A stretch of 11,918 nt of DNA from NCBI GenBank assembly GCA_041742695.1, contig JBGTOF010000432.1, forward strand, positions 1-11,918, in the 5' to 3' direction. This stretch comes from Kaiparowitsia sp041742695 (GTDB taxonomy: Bacteria; Cyanobacteriota; Cyanobacteriia; Elainellales; Elainellaceae). The notes under the pieces are model-generated. The model was not told the origin of the DNA, ran no database searches, and was given only the letters and a program-made list of their open reading frames with translations. The position numbers and the translations under genes were made by a program. Below, one piece after another: positions 6,155 to 11,918 of the stretch (within the stretch, counting starts at the first letter, position 1; every line of letters starts with the position of its first letter).

Positions 6155-9100
6155 CTATTGCCCATGCGACGAAGACGGCGATAGATCAGACCAGGCCTGT
6201 TTCACCAGATCCGTATCTGCCATCACACTGCCTAGATAGTTCCCAGCAGGCAACGACGGAAAGCGCTTGTAGGGCACCACATCTTCACCAAAGTAGCGTA
6301 TGTATTCATCACTATTGACCATGGTCTCAACCGCTGCCTTCAAGCCGCTATCGGCCAACAGCTTGTTATATTCCCGAATCTCTGCTTGAGTTGCCGGAGC
6401 ACGCCCTAGTATATGGCGGAATAGAAACTCAATCACCTTGGTGTTGGGGTAGGGGGTATAGAACCGCTTGCAGTAGATTTCAGAGCTAGCAAGAGTTTTC
6501 ACAAACTCCCGAACCGAAATCTCCCGATTTTTCAGCTTGCTCTCTAGGTCAGAGCGGCGGAACTCACTTGGCACCTGCCCGCTAAACACGTCCATTACCT
6601 GTACATAAATCGCATCTATGGTTAGGGTATTTTCGCCCTGAGTCATATTGGGATTCATGCGGAAGATGCGGGCGGGTTTGCGGCGCGATGTGCCCACGCC
6701 CACCTCAACCGACTGCCCTTGGCCTTCAGCCAAGAATGATCGACCTAGTTCCACAAACTTAGGCTTAGTCATATCCATCTGACGTGCCTGCGTTGCCATA
6801 TCGGCGATCGCCCGGCTCATCAACGGCATTGTGGCCCCATTCATCCGACTCGACACCGGCTTAAAGCTCGGCACCACCAGATCACGGTTTTGCTTGGTCA
6901 GCGTATTGTAGAGCTTCTGCGTGTTAGGGAAGTTAGCCGCAGGCAGGGTCAGGTAGCGGTTGTAGGGCACCACGTCTTCGCCAAAGGTCTCGGCATACTC
7001 GGCCGTGCTCACCATCGCGTTGATAAAGCCTCGCAACCCCTGAGTTGCCAGAATCTGGTTGTACTTGCGAATCTCCGCCTGATCCAGCGGTGCCCGTCCC
7101 AAAAAGTGCTTCGTTCCGAGCTCAATCACCTTGGTATTAGGATAAGGCGTGTAGAACTCCTTAATGTAGAGACTCGACGTACCGAGCGCTTCCACAAACT
7201 CCTTCACCGTAATTTCGCCATTGCTCAGTCGGCTCTCCAACACGGTGAACTCATTCTGGACAATATAAGGTGCAACATCCCGCTCAAAGATTTGACGATA
7301 GGCGGCACCAATCACCGTCTTCACCTCAACCTTATCGCCGATATTGTTGAGCTTAAAGATCTTCTTCTGCGTCCGCTTCTTGCTCACACCTTGATCGGCC
7401 CGGAACTGAAGATCCGGCTGGGTTCGCATCCCCTTAACCTCGCCCAGTTGAACAAAGCGTGGCGCTTCATCCACCGTGGACTTGGTCAGCCCCTTAGTAT
7501 TGATGCTGCCCACTCGGCTGGAACGCAACGATAGCCCTGACGGAGTTAGATAGCGCTCATAGGGAACGGTGTCTTCCCCAAACACTTCGTTATACTCCGC
7601 AGTGTCAACAATGGCATCCACTACCGCATAAAAGCCCTTCTTCGACGCCAGATCAAAATATTGATTGATCTCTTGACGCCCATACGTAGGCCGACCCAAT
7701 AGTCGACGATGGATGTATTCAATGGCCTTGGTCACATACAACGGCGTCCAATAGAGGCTGCGGAATAAGTCTGACTTTGCCAGCATCCGTACAAACTCGC
7801 GCACGGTGATTTCACCGTTCTCCAGCTTGATTTCTGCCACCTTGAGCCGTTGCCCTTCGTAAACATCGCGCCCCATCACCTGCAAATAAATTGCGCGAAT
7901 AATGGCTTGGGTCGAGCTTTCTGAATACTTAACGCTTACCCCTTTAGAGCCACCGCCCTTACCAAAGGTGCCCGTATAACTGGGGATTTGATCCAGCTTG
8001 AATACCTTCGGCCCCAAAGCACCCGGGGCAACTCCACGCGCCGCCGGATTGCTGAGTTGGTTGTTAATACCCGGCCCTCGATTGATCAAAATGCGGCGCG
8101 TATCCTTACCAAAGGGTGCAGGGCTAGCGCTGGGGTTGCGGGTCTCCTTAGGGAAAATCGCCCCAAATTGAATCTCTAAGGGGTCGTTGCCAGAACCATA
8201 GACATGCTGATCGGGCAGCGGCTGAGTATAGCGAGCAAACGTGGTAATGAACTGAGGAATCTTGCGGAAAGGTGCGCTGTACTTAAGCAGATCTTGCTGC
8301 GGCCCCCAGTTGCGACATTCTTGCGCCTCTTGCCCCAGACCTCGCAGGTAGGGCACCGTCTCCTCGCCAAAATAATCCGCATATTCTTGAGAATCAACTA
8401 GCGCGTCTACAAGCGCTGGCAGCCCGCCACTAGACACGATGCTGAAGTAGCTCTGCACTTCCTCTCGCGAACTAGGCCCGCGTCCTAAGATGTGGCGGAA
8501 GGCGAGTTCTAGGGCTCGGCTGTTGATATAAGGCTCGAAGAAGTTTTTGCGGTAGAGCGGCGACTTGGCGAGCCGTCGCACAAACTCCTTCATAGAAATC
8601 TCGCCATTTTTGACCTTAGATTCTAGGTCAGAAATGCTGAGCGAGTAGGCTCGAGAAATGTCACGCTCAAAGACTTGGCGATAGGCAGCCTTGATGACGT
8701 TATTTTTTTCAGACGAAGACAGCCCCGGCTTCATGGCGTACTTGGCGCGGCGCTCAGAAGCATTGAAGTAAATCTGCGGCAGCTGTAGCCCTTGCAAATC
8801 TTTAGAAGAGCGCTGCCGTAGCTTGGTAGAAGGAGTTGGGGCTACAAACTCGTTGATTAGAACTTCAAAATATTGAGCGACTGTTGCGGCGGCATCGGGG
8901 TCATCGCGAAACAGGCTCAGGGCGCCCACACGCATTTCTCGCAATGCGACAATGGTGGCATCGCCAGAGCAGGCGTTTTCAATGATTTCGCGCAGGCCAC
9001 GGGTATTGACAGAGATGATATTGGGGTCGCCTGCCACAATCGCATAGGTGACGTAGCGTAAAAACCAGCTCAAGTCACGCAGCGATTTCTGCATGTTGCT

Positions 9101-9562
9101 GGGGCCATAGCGAGCCACGTTGATCGGGCGAAACCCAGGGGGAATGGGGCCAGAACTAGGAGTGGTAAAGAAGGAACGAATTCCCTCTAGCAGGCCACCC
9201 CCACTGCCCGAAGCATAGGTAGCGGTGCCTAGCTTCATTGACTCGCGGGTGTCCATTTCGATGCCGCCCATCCCCACCAGTACCGGCTCTTCGGTTTGGG
9301 GTTTTTCCAAAAATGCCATCGGTGAGCCGCCGACAAAGATGCGGTTTGCGGCTCGGGACACGATGAGCTCGGAGTTTTGGGTGATTGCATCGGCAATCTC
9401 AAGCCGTTTGATTCCTGAACTAAAGAAGCTAGACAGTTCGCTAAGTTCGCCACGTCCTAGGAATCGATCCTGCTGTTCAGCTTGAACAATCGTTGATACG
9501 GGCAGGGTCTGATACAGATTGGGGCGTGAGACTGAGCTTCCACCACTTGCCTTTACACTCAT
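6155..9562 (-). CDS. apcE: Phycobilisome core-membrane linker LCM, four REP repeats
   Basis: Builds the allophycocyanin core, anchors the phycobilisome to the thylakoid and acts as a terminal energy emitter toward the photosystems. Residues 1 to about 230 form the phycobilin-binding domain: the PB-loop insertion follows IFVGGSPMAFLEKP (75-88), and the chromophore Cys is near 198 in ENACSGDATI. Four linker repeats follow at about 286-408, 552-672, 746-872 and 978-1102, each with the NGEI(S/T)xxEFV-like and FGE(D/E)xVPY signatures, joined by basic flexible arms. Total 1135 residues. Two-, three- and four-repeat LCM proteins are known to go with bi-, tri- and pentacylindrical cores, so a pentacylindrical core is predicted. 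The start is backed by GGGAG at 9576-9580. No apcA/B/C lies beside it, unlike clusters where they follow apcE. The gene is intact. Confidence 0.98.
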   Translation of the reverse strand: MSVKASGGSSVSRPNLYQTLPVSTIVQAEQQDRFLGRGELSELSSFFSSGIKRLEIADAITQNSELIVSRAANRIFVGGSPMAFLEKPQTEEPVLVGMGGIEMDTRESMKLGTATYASGSGGGLLEGIRSFFTTPSSGPIPPGFRPINVARYGPSNMQKSLRDLSWFLRYVTYAIVAGDPNIISVNTRGLREIIENACSGDATIVALREMRVGALSLFRDDPDAAATVAQYFEVLINEFVAPTPSTKLRQRSSKDLQGLQLPQIYFNASERRAKYAMKPGLSSSEKNNVIKAAYRQVFERDISRAYSLSISDLESKVKNGEISMKEFVRRLAKSPLYRKNFFEPYINSRALELAFRHILGRGPSSREEVQSYFSIVSSGGLPALVDALVDSQEYADYFGEETVPYLRGLGQEAQECRNWGPQQDLLKYSAPFRKIPQFITTFARYTQPLPDQHVYGSGNDPLEIQFGAIFPKETRNPSASPAPFGKDTRRILINRGPGINNQLSNPAARGVAPGALGPKVFKLDQIPSYTGTFGKGGGSKGVSVKYSESSTQAIIRAIYLQVMGRDVYEGQRLKVAEIKLENGEITVREFVRMLAKSDLFRSLYWTPLYVTKAIEYIHRRLLGRPTYGRQEINQYFDLASKKGFYAVVDAIVDTAEYNEVFGEDTVPYERYLTPSGLSLRSSRVGSINTKGLTKSTVDEAPRFVQLGEVKGMRTQPDLQFRADQGVSKKRTQKKIFKLNNIGDKVEVKTVIGAAYRQIFERDVAPYIVQNEFTVLESRLSNGEITVKEFVEALGTSSLYIKEFYTPYPNTKVIELGTKHFLGRAPLDQAEIRKYNQILATQGLRGFINAMVSTAEYAETFGEDVVPYNRYLTLPAANFPNTQKLYNTLTKQNRDLVVPSFKPVSSRMNGATMPLMSRAIADMATQARQMDMTKPKFVELGRSFLAEGQGQSVEVGVGTSRRKPARIFRMNPNMTQGENTLTIDAIYVQVMDVFSGQVPSEFRRSDLESKLKNREISVREFVKTLASSEIYCKRFYTPYPNTKVIEFLFRHILGRAPATQAEIREYNKLLADSGLKAAVETMVNSDEYIRYFGEDVVPYKRFPSLPAGNYLGSVMADTDLVKQAWSDLSPSSSHGQ

Positions 9563-9575
9563 CGGATTTCAAAAG

Positions 9576-9580
9576 CTCCC
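9576..9580 (-). promoter_or_regulatory. Ribosome binding site of apcE
   Basis: On the minus strand GAAGGGAGC lies upstream of the apcE ATG at 9562, with 13 nt between GGGAG and the start. The spacing is slightly long, but it is the only purine-rich match and it agrees with the conserved MSVKASGGSS N terminus. Confidence 0.6.
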
Positions 9581-9583
9581 TTC

Positions 9584-10010
9584 AATAAAACGTTGCCTTT
9601 AGGTCGTCGCGTCAGAATTACCCTGAGCTGACATGATTGGGCGATCGCCCCATAGCCTGCATCATCGCGAGGGCGATCGCACCCCGCCCTTGCACCCAGG
9701 CCATCCCCCTCACTCTGATTCAACCTCGTGAGAGTAAAGAAAACTGCATCAATGCAACAAAACAAATACGAAACGCAGCAGCCATGCCAATCAAGATCTA
9801 TCTAGCCTAACTACATAGATTAAAACGTTTCGGTTCCCCAGTAGCACATTATTAAGAAGTGTGTAGGGACAGCGCAGGTTAATCCTGACGACATCATACG
9901 AGACCACGGCGCCCTATCTGAGAAAGGGCATAAGTTTTGTTACTTTCTGAAACACGAGTCGTCTAGACGTCAATTCATTGTCAGACTATTTCGCTGTCAC
10001 AGGCGGCAAA
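9584..10010. other. Long leader/promoter region between apcE and tRNA-Thr
   Basis: About 430 nt without a credible gene; a minus-strand frame of 68 codons (9765-9559) overlaps the apcE start and has no recognisable features. It should hold the apcE promoter and a long 5' leader, which is common for phycobilisome genes, but I cannot place the promoter by eye. Two HIP1 sites lie only 24 nt apart (9641-9648 and 9673-9680). A 10-bp palindrome CGTCTAGACG (9960-9969) and a weak GCCCT/AGGGC hairpin near 9911-9929 lie nearer the tRNA. Confidence 0.5.
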
Positions 10011-10019
10011 TGCTATAAT
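10011..10019 (+). promoter_or_regulatory. Extended -10 promoter of tRNA-Thr
   Basis: TGCTATAAT is a perfect extended -10 element (TG-N-TATAAT) ending 13 nt before the first base of the tRNA, so transcription would begin a few nt upstream of the mature 5' end. No good -35 hexamer lies 16-18 nt upstream, consistent with the extended -10 carrying recognition. Confidence 0.7.
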
Positions 10020-10032
10020 CGTGGCTCAATTT

Positions 10033-10105
10033 GCTGGTGTAGCTCAGTTGGTAGAGCAGCTGATTTGTAATCAGCCGGTCGCAAGTTCGAGTCTTGTCAC
10101 CAGCT
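10033..10105 (+). tRNA. trnT: tRNA-Thr (anticodon UGU)
   Basis: A complete 73-nt cloverleaf. The acceptor GCTGGTG (10033-10039) pairs with CACCAGC (10098-10104), with discriminator T105. The D arm contains AGCTCAGTTGGTAGAGC. The anticodon stem GCTGA/TCAGC encloses TTTGTAA with anticodon TGT at 10066-10068. A five-nt variable loop is followed by the T arm GCAAG-TTCGAGT-CTTGT, which has one G-T wobble. The 3' CCA is not encoded. It has its own extended -10 promoter and a terminator 10 nt downstream. An integrase gene in the same direction follows at 10271, so the 3' half of this tRNA is a likely integration site. Confidence 0.96.
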
Positions 10106-10114
10106 TTTATATTG

Positions 10115-10146
10115 AAACCCCTGAAGTTAAAGGCTTCAGGGGTTTT
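10115..10146 (+). terminator. Intrinsic terminator after tRNA-Thr
   Basis: A 12-bp perfect stem AAACCCCTGAAG (10115-10126) with CTTCAGGGGTTT (10134-10145), a seven-nt loop, then TTTT and shortly after a run of six T (10150-10155). It separates the tRNA transcript from the integrase gene, which therefore needs its own promoter. Confidence 0.85.
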
Positions 10147-10191
10147 CCATTTTTTGAAAGAGGCCTGTTTTTCAGTACGCCAGTTCTAAAA

Positions 10192-10243
10192 CTGGGTAAA
10201 GATTGGGTCTATTCCAGTCTTTTTGGGTGTAAATTGGGTGTAA
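10192..10243 (+). repeat. TTGGGTGTAA iterons upstream of the integrase
   Basis: Four related decamers in direct orientation: CTGGGTAAAG (10192), TTGGGTCTAT (10203), TTGGGTGTAA (10223) and TTGGGTGTAA (10234). They form two pairs, each 11 nt apart, with 20 nt between pairs, which is about one and two helical turns. They lie between the tRNA and the integrase start. Such spacing suits arm-type sites bound by the N-terminal domain of a lambda-type integrase, or operator sites for autoregulation. The repeats are seen directly; the function is inferred. Confidence 0.6.
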
Positions 10244-10270
10244 TTCCAATGTACTAAAGGACTCACTTCA

Positions 10271-11422
10271 ATGTTCTCCAAAACACCTACTGGCAAGACT
10301 TCTAAAGGATCAGTTCAAACCATCACGTCTCATGGCCGCTTGCAACTGCGATTTCGCTTTGCTGGCAAGCGCCATTACTTATCCATTGGATTGCCCGATA
10401 GCCCTGAGGGGCGGAGACTGGCAGAAATGAAGGCGAGAGAGATTGAGCTGGACATTATTTCTGACAACTTTGACCCCACCTTGGTGAAATACAAGCCTCA
10501 ATCTGCGTTGAGTGTGGCTTCACCGGAAATTACACCCAAAGTTACACCTAAGCTTTCGGAGTTATGGCAACTGTATGTAGATGCTAGGCAATCGGGTAAG
10601 TCACCTGCAACGATCAGGATGTATGGATGGGTTGCGAACCACTTGGAACGATGTCCCTATTCTTCGCTTTCAGACGCTCAAGCAGTGTTTGATTGGTTTA
10701 CGACCAATGTCCCTACCAACTCCGCCAAGCGAATCATGATGCATCTAGGGGCTTGCGGCAATTGGGCAAAGAAGTCAGACATCATTGATCTCAATCCCTT
10801 TGACGGAATGGCCGCAGAGGTGAAGGTGAAAAAATCAGGAACGGAAGCGGACGAGGTGAGTCCCTTCACTCGCGAGGAACGCGATCGCCTTATAGCCGCG
10901 TTTAAGGTACACAACTATTACCACTACTATGCTCCTCTCGTTGAGTTTCTGTTTCTTACTGGATGCCGACCGTCTGAGGCAATTGCTCTCCAATGGAAGC
11001 ACATCAACAAAACCAACATCTCATTCTGCCAAGCAGTAATCTACGATGGCAAAAGGTTGACCCTTAAGAGGGGGTTGAAAACCCAGAATTCTAGGAAATT
11101 CCCGATTAATGCTCAATTGGCTACCTTGCTGGATAGCATCAAGCCTAAGTCAAAAGATCTTGAGGTATTGGTGTTCCCTAGTCCTAAAAACTACTATATT
11201 GATTGGCATAACTTTTCGAATCGAGCGTGGAAGACCGTTCTAAAAAGCCTGCCAGAAATTGAATACCGAAACCCTTACCAAACCCGTCACACTTTCTGTA
11301 GCCTATGTCGCGAGGCTGATATTGCTAGCATCCAGATTGCAAAGTGGGTAGGCAATTCTCCCCAGATGATCGATCGCATCTATGCCAAACCTACCGATCA
11401 TATCCAGGTGCCTCAGTTTTAG
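10271..11422 (+). CDS. int: Lambda-type tyrosine integrase of a tRNA-Thr-associated element
   Basis: A 383-residue integrase that would recombine element and chromosomal attachment sites. N-terminal arm-binding domain about 12-72 (SKGSVQTITSHGRLQLRFRF, then YLSIGLPDSPEGRRLAEMKA, ending NFDPTL), a linker rich in Pro/Thr/Lys (83-94), core-binding domain about 96-180, catalytic domain about 197-383. Catalytic residues: Arg233 in GCRPSEA, Lys270 in LKTQNSRKFPI, Arg339 in NPYQTRHTF with Tyr336 where His is usual, Asn362 in WVGNS where His is usual, and nucleophile Tyr371 in DRIYAKP. The N-terminal layout matches my memory of an integrase group common in cyanobacteria. AAAGGA at 10256-10261 supports the start. 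It has the same direction as the tRNA 165 nt upstream, a classic island boundary, and only one HIP1 site. Out-of-frame integrase debris follows the stop. Confidence 0.92.
   Translation: MFSKTPTGKTSKGSVQTITSHGRLQLRFRFAGKRHYLSIGLPDSPEGRRLAEMKAREIELDIISDNFDPTLVKYKPQSALSVASPEITPKVTPKLSELWQLYVDARQSGKSPATIRMYGWVANHLERCPYSSLSDAQAVFDWFTTNVPTNSAKRIMMHLGACGNWAKKSDIIDLNPFDGMAAEVKVKKSGTEADEVSPFTREERDRLIAAFKVHNYYHYYAPLVEFLFLTGCRPSEAIALQWKHINKTNISFCQAVIYDGKRLTLKRGLKTQNSRKFPINAQLATLLDSIKPKSKDLEVLVFPSPKNYYIDWHNFSNRAWKTVLKSLPEIEYRNPYQTRHTFCSLCREADIASIQIAKWVGNSPQMIDRIYAKPTDHIQVPQF
10530..10551 (-). repeat. Inverted integrase iterons inside the integrase gene
   Basis: TTACACCCAA (10530-10539) is the exact reverse complement of the upstream iteron TTGGGTGTAA, and TTACACCTAA (10542-10551) differs by one base; they are 12 nt apart. 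They encode the ITPKVTPK linker between the arm and core-binding domains. So the motif occurs on both sides of the integrase start in opposite orientations. This could mean arm-type sites, or codon coincidence in a repetitive Thr-Pro-Lys linker. Confidence 0.45.
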
Positions 11423-11448
11423 GGCAGGCTCTGCAAGGGCAAGATTCC

Positions 11449-11532
11449 CAATGGTGTGATACCTCAGTTGAGATGATTCAGAAGCATTATGCAGACTTCC
11501 TGAAGCTGCAAACCCTTAGACCAATTGACTAG
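11449..11532 (+). pseudogene. Leftover C terminus of a second tyrosine integrase
   Basis: In a frame different from the integrase that ends at 11422, codons 11449-11532 read QWCDTSVEMIQKHYADFLKL and end QTLRPID-stop. This aligns with the catalytic end of the intact integrase, KWVGNSPQMIDRIYAK (residues 358-373), and includes the nucleophile-tyrosine context MIQKHYAD. Nothing upstream of it continues the homology, so it is a fragment of another integrase cut off on its left side. It suggests that an earlier element used this site, or that the intact gene displaced most of an older one. Confidence 0.6.
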
Positions 11533-11646
11533 GGAGATGGAGGGCGCAATCAGAATGGCTGGTCTTAGGTATTTTCGGGGTAAATTCGGATAATTCGGTT
11601 GAACTTATCGGACTCTTCTGCTAGATTTTCAAACATATAGGCTATT

Positions 11647-11918
11647 GGCGTTGCTGAATCAAGAGATGAACCTTGGAGGGACAGGGATATCGTCAAACTT
11701 GAGGTAGTGAAGTAACAGTCGGATAGAGTGAGCTAGCATTTCTACGGACTTGGAGTAGCAAAGCGTTTTGCGATGCAAACGAGCGAGATAGTGCCGTAAA
11801 CGAGTGTTCTCTCCTTCTACCCGAGTCATGTAAGTTTTGCTGACAATTTGATCGCCTTCTAGAATAAAGCTGGGATACACCGTCCACCCGTCAGTGACAG
11901 AGAAGTAGCACTGCCAGC
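11647..11918 (-). mobile_element. IS1-family insertion sequence, 3' end only
   Basis: The transposase reading frame runs off the right edge. Its stop codon lies inside GGCGTTGCTGAATCAA (11647-11662), which has the look of an IS terminal inverted repeat and is my proposed left limit of the element. The other end and the target duplication lie outside the window, so the exact boundary cannot be proved here. Confidence 0.55.
11659..11918 (-). CDS. IS1-family transposase, C-terminal part (runs off window)
   Basis: 85 codons in one open frame from the right edge (WQCYFSVTDGWTVYPSF...) to a stop at 11659. The part seen matches the end of InsB-like IS1 transposases of cyanobacteria: EGDQIVSKTYMTRVEGENTR contains the glutamate expected to complete the DDE triad (RVEGENTRLR), followed by HYLARLHRKTLCYSKSVEML and a hydrophobic LLLHYL tail. 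The true start is beyond the window; a GTG at 11880 is merely internal. There is no stop or frameshift in the visible part, so the element may still be functional. It lies on the far side of the integrase from the tRNA, probably inside the integrated region. Confidence 0.85.
   Translation of the reverse strand, partial: WQCYFSVTDGWTVYPSFILEGDQIVSKTYMTRVEGENTRLRHYLARLHRKTLCYSKSVEMLAHSIRLLLHYLKFDDIPVPPRFIS

Noticed and set aside
6890..7534. Plus-strand frame of 214 codons inside apcE
   Set aside because: Antisense shadow of the REP2-REP3 coding region; the apcE frame has all the family motifs and this one has none.
10021..10257. Plus-strand frame of 78 codons over the tRNA
   Set aside because: It is a reading of the tRNA-Thr gene and its terminator, not a protein gene.
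11693..11887. Second minus-strand frame over the transposase
   Set aside because: It overlaps the IS1 transposase frame, which carries the EGENTRLRHY motif; this frame is a shadow.
1..11918. CRISPR array or defence system
   Set aside because: No regularly spaced repeats with unique spacers and no cas, toxin-antitoxin or restriction genes are visible; the repeats found are intergenic hairpins and integrase iterons.

Overview
The window is chromosomal DNA of a cyanobacterium. It encodes ApcE, the phycobilisome core-membrane linker; a ferrochelatase with the C-terminal chlorophyll-binding-type (CAB) tail typical of cyanobacteria; a small four-cysteine protein of a cyanobacteria-type family; and a Glk-type glucokinase. 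The HIP1 octamer GCGATCGC, a cyanobacterial hallmark, occurs 12 times by my count (starts at 583, 1282, 1976, 3245, 3482, 3914, 5112, 5446, 6804, 9641, 9673, 10881). ApcE has four linker (REP) repeats, which in this family goes with pentacylindrical phycobilisome cores, as in Anabaena/Nostoc-like or other large-genome lineages. I cannot name the species.

Layout, left to right. 1-1551: glucokinase (minus strand), then a 68-codon conserved-looking small gene (minus) broken by one extra A in an A5 run. 1552-2514: almost a kilobase with no convincing gene. 2515-2706: small zinc-ribbon-like protein (plus). 2957-3051: repeat element plus a 22-bp perfect hairpin between convergent genes. 3079-4242: hemH (minus). 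4674-5855: tyrosine recombinase (plus), with related repeats on each side. 6084-6130: strong hairpin terminator of apcE. 6155-9562: apcE (minus), with no apcA/B/C neighbour on either side in this window. 10033-10105: tRNA-Thr(UGU) with an extended -10 promoter and a terminator. 10271-11422: lambda-type integrase (plus) immediately downstream of the tRNA. 11449-11532: out-of-frame leftover of the catalytic end of a second integrase. 11647-11918: 3' end of an IS1-family element (minus) running off the window.

Two stories link the parts. First, intergenic spaces around glk, hemH and the 4674 recombinase carry a recurring two-hairpin element (GTTTCAGC...GCTGAAAC, then a hairpin containing ACGGTTT or ACGGCTTT). 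Three copies (2957, 4537, 5867) share a 30-nt head in the same orientation and differ almost only by transitions. Second, the right end looks like the boundary of an integrated element at a tRNA-Thr gene. TTGGGTGTAA-like iterons, 11 nt apart in pairs, precede the integrase start, and the same motif occurs twice in inverted orientation inside the integrase gene, as arm-type integrase sites would. The integrase debris and the IS1 remnant agree with repeated insertion there.

The photosynthesis and metabolism genes (glk, hemH, apcE) look ordinary and intact. They do not form one operon.
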